64,000 nucleotides of DNA, taken from NCBI RefSeq assembly GCF_036346595.1, contig NZ_CP107835.1, positions 186,001 through 250,000 on the forward strand, written 5' to 3'. The stretch comes from Streptomyces sp. NBC_00525. GTDB lineage: Bacteria; Actinomycetota; Actinomycetes; Streptomycetales; Streptomycetaceae. The notes below the pieces were generated by a model. The model had not been told where the DNA came from and searched no databases. It worked only from the letters and a program-made list of their open reading frames with translations. This document shows positions 34,497 to 42,547 of this stretch, piece by piece; positions within the stretch are counted from its first letter, which is position 1; each line of letters begins with the position of its first letter. The translations under genes and the position numbers were made by a program.

Positions 34497-35633
34497 ATGG
34501 CCCGGACCGACCCGCCCCGGCTCGACTTCCGCAGCGACACCCGCACGCTCCCGGACGCCCGGATGCGCGCGGCGACGGCCGCCGCCGACGTCGGGGACGA
34601 CGTGTACGGGGACGACCCCACGGTCGCCCTCCTCGAAGCACGGGTGGCCGAACTGCTCGGCACCGGGGCCGCGCTGCTCACCCCCACCAGCACCATGGCG
34701 AACCTGCTCGCCCCGCTCGCCGCCGCCGGAGCACCGGGATCGCACGCGCCGGGACCGCACGCGCCGCGCCTCGTCGTCGGTGCGGACACCCACATGGCCT
34801 TCCTCGAAGCGGACGGGCTGCGCCGCTTCACCGGGGCCGAACTGCTGACGGTCCCGCAGCGCCCCGGCGGCCTGCCCGACCTCGCCGCCGTCGAAGCACT
34901 GCTCGCCACCGGCGGCGGCCGGCCCACCGTGGTCTGCCTGGAGAACACGAGCATGCTGCACTCGGGCAACGCCCTGGACGCCGGGGCGACCCGGACCCTG
35001 GCCGACCTCGCCCACCGCCACGGCGCCCACGTCCACCTCGACGGCGCCCGGCTCGCGAACGCGGCCGTCGCGCTCGGGGTGCGCCCCGCAGAGCTGGCGG
35101 AGCCCGCGGACAGCGTCACCTTCTCGGTCTCCAAGGGCCTCGGCGCACCGGTGGGCGGGCTGCTGTGCGGCACCCCCGAGTACATCGCGCGCGCCCGCGA
35201 ACTGAGGGCGGCGCTGGGCGGCGCCATGCACCAGGCGGGTGTCGTGGCGGCACCGGCCCTCGTCGCGCTGGAACGCCTGCCCGAGCTGGCGGCCGACCAC
35301 GCGACGGCCGCCGCGCTCGCCGCCGGGCTCGCCGGACTGCCCGGTGTCGAGGTGATGCGCGCACCGCACCCGACCAACATGGTCATGGCCCGCGCCGCCG
35401 GGCTGACCGCGGAGGAATGCGCCGCCCGCCTCGCCGCCCTGGGCGTGCGTGTGCTGCCCCTGCCGGGCGGCTTCGTGCGCTTCGCTGTGCACCGGGCACA
35501 CGACATGATCGGTGTGCGTGCCGCTGTCAGGGCGCTGGCGGCGGTCGCCGCCGGCGCGCCGGGGGCCCGTACGACCACCGAAGGAGACCTTCCCGGACGG
35601 GAGTTCTCCACGACATCGACGGAGGAAGCATGA
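34497..35633 (+). CDS. Low-specificity L-threonine aldolase
   Basis: The 378-aa PLP enzyme has the fold-type I threonine aldolase motifs RSDTRT, DDVYGDDPTV, HLDGARLANA and the PLP Lys213 in SVSKGLGAPVG. It interconverts beta-hydroxy-alpha-amino acids with glycine and an aldehyde. It follows the aldehyde dehydrogenase by six bases, and its stop overlaps the next start (ATGA). In the operon it may build or break a beta-hydroxy amino acid. The C-terminal tail (about 25 residues, ending STTSTEEA) is longer than needed. Confidence 0.92.
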   Translation: MARTDPPRLDFRSDTRTLPDARMRAATAAADVGDDVYGDDPTVALLEARVAELLGTGAALLTPTSTMANLLAPLAAAGAPGSHAPGPHAPRLVVGADTHMAFLEADGLRRFTGAELLTVPQRPGGLPDLAAVEALLATGGGRPTVVCLENTSMLHSGNALDAGATRTLADLAHRHGAHVHLDGARLANAAVALGVRPAELAEPADSVTFSVSKGLGAPVGGLLCGTPEYIARARELRAALGGAMHQAGVVAAPALVALERLPELAADHATAAALAAGLAGLPGVEVMRAPHPTNMVMARAAGLTAEECAARLAALGVRVLPLPGGFVRFAVHRAHDMIGVRAAVRALAAVAAGAPGARTTTEGDLPGREFSTTSTEEA

Positions 35634-36082
35634 CGACCGTGGCACCGCGTGGGCTCGAGGAACGGTTGGGCGACACTCGTAAGAAGCTGGAGAACGACAT
35701 CGATGTCTGGGTCGCGTCGGCGGGCGGCCCCGGCGCCCCCTACCTCGTCCCGCTCTCCTTCCTCTGGGACGGGACGGCCGTCCTCGTCTCGACCCCGCGC
35801 GATTCCGTCACCGGCCGCAACCTGCTGGCGGACGGCCGGGTGCGCCTCGCCCTCGGCCCCACCCGCGACGTCGTGATCATCGACGGCGACGCGGAGCCGG
35901 TGGACACCGCCGAGCTGGGCGCGACGGCCGACGCGTTCGCGGCCAAGACCGGCTTCGACCCGCGCGAACTCGACCAGCCCTACCAGTACTTCCGCGTACG
36001 GCCCCGGCGCATCCAGGCATGGCGCGAGGCCAACGAGCTGTCCGGACGCACGCTGATGAAGGACGGCGCCTGGCTGGGCTGA
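35630..36082 (+). CDS. Pyridoxamine-5'-phosphate-oxidase-fold (PPOX) flavoprotein
   Basis: This 150-aa single-domain protein has the FMN/F420-binding split-barrel pattern: YLVPLSFLWDGTAVLVST, NLLADGRVRLALG, then the C-terminal PYQYFRVRPRRIQAWREANEL. Members oxidise or reduce small molecules using FMN or F420, and some act on heme. Its start is coupled to the aldolase (ATGA) and has GGAGGAA. It is the last gene of the peptide-led operon. Confidence 0.85.
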   Translation: MTTVAPRGLEERLGDTRKKLENDIDVWVASAGGPGAPYLVPLSFLWDGTAVLVSTPRDSVTGRNLLADGRVRLALGPTRDVVIIDGDAEPVDTAELGATADAFAAKTGFDPRELDQPYQYFRVRPRRIQAWREANELSGRTLMKDGAWLG

Positions 36083-36246
36083 ACACCGGGGAACCCCTGC
36101 GGGCGCCCCCGTCCCGGAGCATGTGGTCGGCCGGTCACCCGCGTGACCGGCCGGCGGCGTTCCGGAGTCCAGCCGTCCTTGACCAGGGTTACGGATGACG
36201 TTGTCAGGCTGGACGGAAAAGCCATCTGAATCCTGGAAGGGCGAAC

Positions 36247-37998
36247 ATGACGTCTATCGAGGTTCCGGTCCTGATCGTGGGCGGCGGCGGCTGCGGGCTG
36301 TCCGCCTCCGTCTTTCTCGCCGACCAGGGCGTCGACCACCTGCTGGTGGAGCGGCACACGGACACGTCGAGGGTGCCGAAGGCGCACTACCTCAACCAGC
36401 GCACGATGGAGATCTTCCGGCAGCACGGACTCCGCGACGACGTCCTCGCCGAGGCCGCGCCGCTGGACAAGTTCGGCAAGGTGCGCTGGGCGACCACGTT
36501 CGCCGGTGACGGGCCGCTGGACGCCCGCCGGATCCATGAGATGGACGCCTTCGGCGGTGGCGAACTGACGGAGCGCTACGGGGCGGCCGGGCCCGAACTG
36601 CCCGCCAAGCTGCCGCAGATGTGGCTGGAGCCGATCCTGCGCCGGCACGCCGAGGAGCGCAGTCCGGGCCGCGTCCTCTTCGGCCACGAGGTCATCGACT
36701 TCTCCGACGAGGGCGACCACGTCCTCGCCGTGATCCGCAACGTCGAGACCGCCGAGATCACCACGGTCAAGGCGAAGTACCTCCTCGGCGCCGACGGCGG
36801 CCGCTACGTCGGCTCCAAGGTCGGCATCGAGATGCAGGGCCCGCCCAGCAACGTCAACACCACCACCGTGTACTTCTCCGCCGACCTCTCGCCGTGGTGG
36901 GAGGAGGGCACGCTGATCACGCACTACCTCAGCCCGGAGGACCCGGACCTCTCCGTCAACCTCATCGAGATGGGGCCCAGCTGGGGCAAGGACTGCGAGC
37001 AGTGGGGCCTGCACATGGCCCCCGGCCCGGCCGGCCGCTGGACCAACGAGACGGTCGTCGACCGCATCCGCGAAGTGCTGAAGGTGCCGGACCTGGAAGT
37101 GACCGTGCACAAGGTCACGGACTGGATCGTCAACGCGATCCTCGCCGACAAGTACAAGGTCGGCCGGGTGCTCATCGCCGGCGACGCCGCGCACAAGCAG
37201 CCGCCCGCCGTGGGCCTCGGCCTCAACACCGGCATCCAGGACGCGCACAACATCGCCTGGAAGCTGGCCGCGGTGCTCAACGGCAGCGCGCCCGAGAGCC
37301 TGATCGACACCTACGAGGCCGAGCGCCGGCCCGTGGGCCGCGAGAACGTCGACTGGGCGGTCTCCGCCGCCCAGCACCACCAGGCGGTCATCGACGCCAT
37401 CGGCGGCGGCCACAACATCCCGGCGGGGCGGCGCGGCCAGCGCCTGGCGGCGTACTTCGACCCGTCCCCGCTCGGTGACACCGTGCGCGCGCGGGCCCTG
37501 GAGATCTTCCACACCCACCGCGGCGGCTGCCAGTCCTTCGACATGGAGATCGGCTTCGCCTACGAGGCGGGCGCGGTCGTCCCCGACGGCACCGAGCGCC
37601 CGGCCCGCGTCCCCATGCGCGACGAGCACATACCGACCTCGCGCCCCGGCCACCGGCTGCCGCACGCCTGGATCACCCGCGACGGCGAGCGCCTGTCCAC
37701 CCTCGACCTGACGGGCCGGACCGGCTTCACGCTGATCACCGGCCCGGAGGGGACGGCGTGGAGCGAGGCGGCCGCGCGCGTGGCGGAGAAGTTCTCGCTC
37801 CAGCTCGACGTGGTCGCGATCGGCGAGGGCGCCGAGTACGCCGACACGGACGGCGGGTGGGAGGCCGTACGGCAGATCAGCGGCGCGGGCGCCCTGCTGA
37901 TCCGCCCCGACCAGCACGTGGCCTGGCGCAGCACCGGCGCCGGACAGGACGCCGAGCAGGCGCTGACGGAGGTCTTCGCCACCATCCTGGACCGCTGA
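36247..37998 (+). CDS. FAD-dependent phenol/aromatic monooxygenase (TfdB/PHBH type)
   Basis: This 583-aa flavoprotein monooxygenase is longer than the four PKS-linked paralogs and closer to 2,4-dichlorophenol hydroxylase-like enzymes. GGGGCG is near residues 14-19, LLGADGGRYVG is present, GDAAHKQPPAVGLGLNTGIQDAHN is near residue 315, and the C-terminal thioredoxin-like domain ends LIRPDQHVAWR. The GGAAGGGCG site sets the ATG. It stands alone between the peptide operon and a terminator. It may hydroxylate the polyketide or a released aromatic. Confidence 0.9.
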   Translation: MTSIEVPVLIVGGGGCGLSASVFLADQGVDHLLVERHTDTSRVPKAHYLNQRTMEIFRQHGLRDDVLAEAAPLDKFGKVRWATTFAGDGPLDARRIHEMDAFGGGELTERYGAAGPELPAKLPQMWLEPILRRHAEERSPGRVLFGHEVIDFSDEGDHVLAVIRNVETAEITTVKAKYLLGADGGRYVGSKVGIEMQGPPSNVNTTTVYFSADLSPWWEEGTLITHYLSPEDPDLSVNLIEMGPSWGKDCEQWGLHMAPGPAGRWTNETVVDRIREVLKVPDLEVTVHKVTDWIVNAILADKYKVGRVLIAGDAAHKQPPAVGLGLNTGIQDAHNIAWKLAAVLNGSAPESLIDTYEAERRPVGRENVDWAVSAAQHHQAVIDAIGGGHNIPAGRRGQRLAAYFDPSPLGDTVRARALEIFHTHRGGCQSFDMEIGFAYEAGAVVPDGTERPARVPMRDEHIPTSRPGHRLPHAWITRDGERLSTLDLTGRTGFTLITGPEGTAWSEAAARVAEKFSLQLDVVAIGEGAEYADTDGGWEAVRQISGAGALLIRPDQHVAWRSTGAGQDAEQALTEVFATILDR

Positions 37999-38015
37999 CG
38001 CGGACGGACAGCGAC

Positions 38016-38054
38016 AGAGATCCGGCCGGCGATCCGATCGCCGGCCGGATCTCT
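38016..38054. terminator. Long terminator hairpin
   Basis: Two 19-base complementary arms (38016-38034 and 38036-38054) around one central base lie directly after the aromatic monooxygenase. Confidence 0.85.
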
Positions 38055-38100
38055 CGTTGCCCCGGCGGCCGGGCGTCCGCGGCCGTGCCCGTACACAGCG

Positions 38101-38136
38101 CTTCGCCCCGCCGGGCTGACGCTCGGCGGGGCGAAG
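38101..38136. terminator. Second convergent terminator hairpin
   Basis: CTTCGCCCCGCCG and CGGCGGGGCGAAG form a 13-bp stem with a 10-base loop. It faces the end of the leftward HemG/HemY-type gene. Confidence 0.75.
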
Positions 38137-38169
38137 ACGGGGCGAAGCAGTGGCCGGAGGGGAGTGTGG

Positions 38170-39651
38170 TCACACCCCGGCCGCGACCGCGGAGGCGGTC
38201 GCCGCCTTCTTGGCGAAGGGGAGGATCTGGTCGACGGCCCGGCGCGACGTCATCATGCAGACGCCGACGCCCACACCGTCGTACACCGCACCGCACACCG
38301 CGAGGCCGGGCTGGGCCGCGACGGCCTCCCGGATCTGCCGCACCCGCTCCACATGGCCGACGTTGTACTGCGGCAGGGCGTTCTCCCAGCGGCTCACGCG
38401 GGACGCCACCGGGACCCCGGACACTCCGGTGGCCTCGGCCAGCTCGGCCGTCGCCAGCGCGACCAGTTCGGCGTCGTCGAGCTGGAGCAGGTGCTCCTCG
38501 CCGAACCGTCCCAGCGAACAGCGCACGATCTCCACGTCGCTCGCCAGGTGCGGCCACTTCACCGTGGTGAACGTGACCTCCTTGACGGCCTTGCCCTCCT
38601 CCGCCGGCACCCGGTAGCCGGCGTAGCCGCGGCCCGAGAGCCCGCCGGGGAACGCCGTGCGCGGGTAGGCGAGCGTCACCATGGCCACGCTGGAGTACGG
38701 CACCTCGGCGAGCGCCGAGACGGCGGCCGACGTGCCCGGAATCCCGGAGAGCAGGCTGCCCGTCGGGCCGGCCGGGGTGGCGATGACGACCGCGTCGGCG
38801 TCGATGACCTCCTGGTCGCCGGCCGGTCCCACGGTCAGCTGCCAGCGCTCGCCCTTGCGCGTCAGGTCCCGCACGGGGGCCCCGGTGCGCAGCTCCGTGT
38901 CCGGCGCGGCGTCCAGCACCTGCTGGATGATCGCCGCCGGCAGCGTGCCGAAGCCGCCCTTCAGCGTGGCGACGCTCACCGGCGGGGGCTTCTCGCCCTC
39001 CTTCAGGGGCGGCACCAGCGAGCCGGCCGCGTCCGCGAGCGAGATGTGGTCGCGGGAGGCCCGCGCCAGCGGGGTCAGGGTCGCCTCGAACGAGAGGTCC
39101 GAGGCGTGCCCCGCGAACACACCGGCGAGGAACGGCTCGACGAGACGGTCCACGACCTCCTGGCCGAACCGCCCGCCGACGTAGGACGCGACCGAGATGT
39201 CGCCCTCCAGGTCGAACGAGGGCAGCACGAGGTCCTGCTGGGCGCGCTCCACGCCCGCGGCGGACAGCACCCCGGACCGCGCCAGGTCGTCCATGTCGCA
39301 GGGCACGCCCATGAACTGACGGTCGGGCTGGTGCCTGATCGTGCCGCCGGTCCAGATCGCCGACGCGGTGACGGGGCCGGCCGACATGATCTGCTCGCCG
39401 AGCCCGGCCTCCTTGATCAGGCCGGTGGTCTTCTTGCGGTTGGCGTACAGCGACTCGGCGCCCTCGTCGACCGCGACTCCCGCCACGTCGGACACCAGCA
39501 GCTTTCCGCCCAGCCGGGACGAGGCCTCCAAGAGCGTCACGCGCACCGGCTCGTTCCGCAGGTGAAACGCGGCCGCCAGCCCGGAGATCCCGCCACCGAC
39601 GATGACCACGTGAGGCTTGCCGCTCGCCCGAGCCTGTTCGCTCCCAGTCAT
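38170..39651 (-). CDS. hemG: Protoporphyrinogen/coproporphyrinogen III oxidase (HemG/HemY type)
   Basis: The 493-aa FAD protein has the amine-oxidase-fold start VVIVGGGISGLAAAF, EASSRLGGKL, VDEGAESLY, FLAGVFAGHA and the C-terminal NALPQYNVGHVERV and GAVYDGVGVGVCM, all typical of bacterial HemY/HemG. These oxidise porphyrinogens in heme synthesis. A copy away from other heme genes, inside a biosynthetic region and divergent from an SDR gene across a palindromic site, may be a resistance copy or an oxidase recruited to tailoring. I cannot tell whether it is the sole genomic copy. An AAGGAG site precedes the ATG. Confidence 0.88.
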   Translation of the reverse strand: MTGSEQARASGKPHVVIVGGGISGLAAAFHLRNEPVRVTLLEASSRLGGKLLVSDVAGVAVDEGAESLYANRKKTTGLIKEAGLGEQIMSAGPVTASAIWTGGTIRHQPDRQFMGVPCDMDDLARSGVLSAAGVERAQQDLVLPSFDLEGDISVASYVGGRFGQEVVDRLVEPFLAGVFAGHASDLSFEATLTPLARASRDHISLADAAGSLVPPLKEGEKPPPVSVATLKGGFGTLPAAIIQQVLDAAPDTELRTGAPVRDLTRKGERWQLTVGPAGDQEVIDADAVVIATPAGPTGSLLSGIPGTSAAVSALAEVPYSSVAMVTLAYPRTAFPGGLSGRGYAGYRVPAEEGKAVKEVTFTTVKWPHLASDVEIVRCSLGRFGEEHLLQLDDAELVALATAELAEATGVSGVPVASRVSRWENALPQYNVGHVERVRQIREAVAAQPGLAVCGAVYDGVGVGVCMMTSRRAVDQILPFAKKAATASAVAAGV

Positions 39652-39956
39652 TCCACCAGCTCCTTCATGGTTACGGTGTCGTCAGGCCCGTATCGGCACC
39701 GAGACAGGCCTGGGCAGTCTGGCCGAGCGCCCCGGACCCCGGCTGGAGGGCGCCTCGAAAGCGGATCGGCCCGACACGGCCGCCCGCCGTCCCGCTGTTC
39801 GACCGCGGAAATTCCGCATTTGAACACGACGGTTCGACGGCACCATCGAAGGTGCCCGGTCATTTGCGTTTCGCACCGTGAACATATTGATTCGTTGATC
39901 GAGAACCGGGCGCGTTCCAGAGGCAGAGGGACCTGGACCTCACGAAAGGGAAAAAC
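39652..39956. promoter_or_regulatory. Divergent promoter region HemG-type gene/SDR gene
   Basis: This 305-bp spacer has lower GC content toward the SDR gene. It holds the 29-bp palindrome at 39797-39825, a small GGCACC/GGTGCC hairpin around 39838-39855, and the SDR ribosome binding site GAAAGGGAAA at its right end. Confidence 0.6.
39797..39825. promoter_or_regulatory. 29-bp palindromic element, copy B (candidate operator)
   Basis: GTTCGACCGCGGAAATTCCG begins this dyad, which closes with CATTTGAAC. It matches the element at 25295-25323 at most positions and sits in a divergent promoter, as expected for a dimeric repressor site. Confidence 0.6.
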
Positions 39957-40685
39957 GTGCCGTTCGAGAAGGTCGCGCTCATCACGGGCGCCAACAAGGG
40001 CATCGGATTCGCCATCGCGCGGCAACTCGGGGAACAGCGGATCACCGTGCTCGTCGGCGCCCGCGACGAGGTACTCGGCAAGCAGGCCGCCGCCACCCTG
40101 GCGGACGAGGGCATCACGGCCGTGCCGGTCCGGCTCGACGTGACGGACCCGGCCTCCGTGGCGGAGGCGGGCCGCGAGATCGAGCGGCGGTTCGGGCGCC
40201 TGGACATCCTGGTGAACAACGCCGGCATCGCGGGCGGCTTCACCGGTACACCCGGCGAGGCGACCGCCGCCGATCTGCGCGAGGTCTACGAGACCAACGT
40301 GTTCGGGGTGGTCACCGTGACCCACACGATGCTGCCGCTGCTGCGCCGTTCCCCGGCCGGACGCATCGTCAACCTGTCCAGCCACGTGGCCTCGCTGACC
40401 CTGTCCTCGGCACCGGCCGGCCCGCTGGCGAGCCTCAACATGATCGCCTACCAGTCCTCGAAGACCGCGCTGAACGCGGTGACGCTCGCGTACGCGAAGG
40501 AGCTGCGGGACACCCCGGTCAAGGTCAACGCCGCGCTCCCCGGAGTGGTGGCGACCGACATCAACGGCAACCGCGGATACCGGTCGCCCGCCGAGGGCGC
40601 GGGGATCGCCGTCCGGCTCGCCACCCTGGACGAGGACGGCCCCACGGGCCAGTGCCTGTCCGACGACGGCCCCGTCCCCTGGTAG
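39957..40685 (+). CDS. SDR-family NAD(P) carbonyl reductase
   Basis: This 242-aa short-chain dehydrogenase has the GTG start supported by GAAAGGG. TGANKGIGFAIA is near residue 10, NNAGIAGG, a Ser in LSSHVAS, and the YQSSK catalytic pair near residue 165. It is most like carbonyl-reductase-type SDRs that reduce quinones and xenobiotic carbonyls, which suits tailoring of, or protection from, an aromatic quinone. It is followed by an NmrA-type gene reading the same way. Confidence 0.92.
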   Translation: MPFEKVALITGANKGIGFAIARQLGEQRITVLVGARDEVLGKQAAATLADEGITAVPVRLDVTDPASVAEAGREIERRFGRLDILVNNAGIAGGFTGTPGEATAADLREVYETNVFGVVTVTHTMLPLLRRSPAGRIVNLSSHVASLTLSSAPAGPLASLNMIAYQSSKTALNAVTLAYAKELRDTPVKVNAALPGVVATDINGNRGYRSPAEGAGIAVRLATLDEDGPTGQCLSDDGPVPW

Positions 40686-40795
40686 CGCCCGACACCCCCC
40701 CCACCAGGCCCCCGGGGGGACCCGGCCGTTCGCGGCCATCACACCTGACAGCCGGCCGGGCGAGACCCGGCGGGCACACGACATGGAGGCAGACA

Positions 40796-41665
40796 GTGGC
40801 GGTTGCACAGACGATCCTGGTGACAGGCGGCACCGGCCGGCAGGGCGGGTCGGTCGCCCGCGACCTGCTGCGGCGCGGCTTCTCCGTACGTGCCCTGGTC
40901 CGCGACCCGCAGAAGGAGCAGGCGCGGGCACTGGAGGAGGCCGGAGCGGTCCTCGTCCGCGGCGACATGGACGACGAGGCGTCGCTCGCGGCGGCCACCG
41001 AGGGCGCGTACGGCGTCTTCAGCGTGCAGACCTTCCGCGGCCCCGGCGGCGTCGAGGCCGAGATCCGCCAGGGCAGGGCGGTGGCCGACGCGGCGGTGAA
41101 GGCCGGCGTGCGGCACTTCGTCTACAGCTCCGTCGGCGGCGCGGACCGGGACACCCGCGTGCCGCACTTCGAGAGCAAGCTGGTCGGCGAGCGGTACCTG
41201 GCCACGCTCGACCTGCCGGCCACCGTGCTGCGGCCGGCGATGTTCCACGACATCCTCCTCGACATCGCCCCGCGCGTCAGGAACGACGAGCTCGTCCTGG
41301 CCATGTGGCTCGACCCCGCGACCTCGGTGCAGGTCATCGCGCCCAGCGACATCGGCGCCTTCGCGGCGGACGCCTTCGAGAACCCGGCGGAATGGATCGG
41401 CCGGACCGTCGACATCGCGGGCGACGAGCTGACCGGGCCCCAGATGGCCGCCGCCTTCGAGGCCGTCTCCGGTATCCCGACCCGCTTCCAGCAGCTGCCC
41501 ATCGAGCCGCTGCGCGCCGGCCGCCCCGACCTCGCCAACATGTTCGACTGGTTCGAGCGTGACGGCTTCCAGGCCGACCTGACCGAACTGCGGAAGAAGC
41601 GGCCGAACCTGGTCTCGGTCGAGGAGTGGCTGAAGGACAACTGGACCGCGCCGGCGATCGGCTGA
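40796..41665 (+). CDS. NmrA-family NAD(P)-binding reductase/sensor
   Basis: This 289-aa atypical SDR of the NmrA/HSCARG type has TILVTGGTGRQGGSVARDLL at the N-terminus, RDPQKEQ after beta2 and FVYSSVGGADRDT in place of the YxxxK site, so it may bind NADP without normal dehydrogenase activity. The start is GTG at 40796 with GGAGG upstream. It is co-directional with the SDR gene 110 bases upstream. Some family members are oxidoreductases in aromatic polyketide tailoring; others act as redox sensors. Confidence 0.88.
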   Translation: MAVAQTILVTGGTGRQGGSVARDLLRRGFSVRALVRDPQKEQARALEEAGAVLVRGDMDDEASLAAATEGAYGVFSVQTFRGPGGVEAEIRQGRAVADAAVKAGVRHFVYSSVGGADRDTRVPHFESKLVGERYLATLDLPATVLRPAMFHDILLDIAPRVRNDELVLAMWLDPATSVQVIAPSDIGAFAADAFENPAEWIGRTVDIAGDELTGPQMAAAFEAVSGIPTRFQQLPIEPLRAGRPDLANMFDWFERDGFQADLTELRKKRPNLVSVEEWLKDNWTAPAIG

Positions 41666-41689
41666 CACCCGGCGGCGGGCCGGGCGGGC

Positions 41690-42307
41690 TCAGGCGAACA
41701 CCGGATTCCGCGTCCGGGTGCGCTTGAGCTCGAAGAACCCGTCGGTCCCGGCCACCGCGAGCACCCCGTCCCAGAGCCGCACCGCCGCCTCCCCCCGAGG
41801 AGCGGGCGTCACCACGGGGCCGAAGAACGCCACGTCCCCCACGGCGATGACCGGGGTGCCCACATCGGTGCCGACGCGGGCGATGCCGTCCTGGTGCGAA
41901 GCACGCACCGCGTCGTCGAACGCGTCGGACCCGGCCGCACCGGCCAGGGCGGGGTCCAGGCCCGCGGCGGCCAGGGCGGCCTCGTACGTGGCCCGCTCCC
42001 TGGGCGCCTTCTCCGGATGGAACCGGGTGCCGAGTTCGGTGTAGAGGCGCGGCAGCGCCTCCGGGCCGTACGCGTGCTCGGCGGCGGCGCAGACGCGTAC
42101 CGGCTCCATGCGCAGCGCCAGGTCACGGTGCCAGCGCTCGTCCAGGTCCGTGCGCCCCTCGTTGAGCAGCGTCAGGCTCATGAGATGCCAGCGGACCTCC
42201 AGCCGCCGCCGCTCCGCGACCTCGACGACCCACCGCGACGTCATCCACGCCCAGGGGCAGGTCGGGTCGAACCAGAAATCCACCGGGGTCGGGGTGTCGT
42301 GTACCAA
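41690..42307 (-). CDS. DsbA-fold, mycothiol-dependent nitroreductase (Rv2466c) family
   Basis: This is a 205-aa thioredoxin-fold protein with CPWAW (Cys17) after a PVDFWFDP strand, as in the mycobacterial Rv2466c family that reduces nitro compounds and disulfides with mycothiol. TTG at 42307 is the best start because GAGGAG is 7 bases upstream. A longer frame starting at TTG 42358 has no good ribosome binding site. It is convergent with the NmrA gene and divergent from the methyltransferase-like gene. A role in detoxifying a reactive quinone or N-N product is possible. Confidence 0.85.
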   Translation of the reverse strand: MVHDTPTPVDFWFDPTCPWAWMTSRWVVEVAERRRLEVRWHLMSLTLLNEGRTDLDERWHRDLALRMEPVRVCAAAEHAYGPEALPRLYTELGTRFHPEKAPRERATYEAALAAAGLDPALAGAAGSDAFDDAVRASHQDGIARVGTDVGTPVIAVGDVAFFGPVVTPAPRGEAAVRLWDGVLAVAGTDGFFELKRTRTRNPVFA

Positions 42308-42484
42308 CGTCGGACTCCTCAAGGCGATTACGAGTTCGCGATCGGCACAGCCTGACAAGGGGCTTCTGATTCCCGGTCGAGTGCGAGTGGATACGGGCTC
42401 CGTCCACGCACAAGGATTTCCCGGTTGAATTTATTCGTCAATGATGCCGGAGCCGCGGCCGGTTGCGGCGGGGAGAAACATCGA

Positions 42485-42520
42485 ATTACCGTCCGGAATC
42501 CGATTGCCGTCCGGAATCCG
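42485..42520 (+). promoter_or_regulatory. Tandem 18-bp direct repeat upstream of methyltransferase-like gene
   Basis: ATTACCGTCCGGAATCCG (42485-42502) and ATTGCCGTCCGGAATCCG (42503-42520) differ at one base and abut. Each holds the palindrome TCCGGA. They lie 27 bases before the start codon and are candidate regulator sites. Confidence 0.65.
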
Positions 42521-42547
42521 CGAGAAGAGAACTCTGAGGGGAAAACG

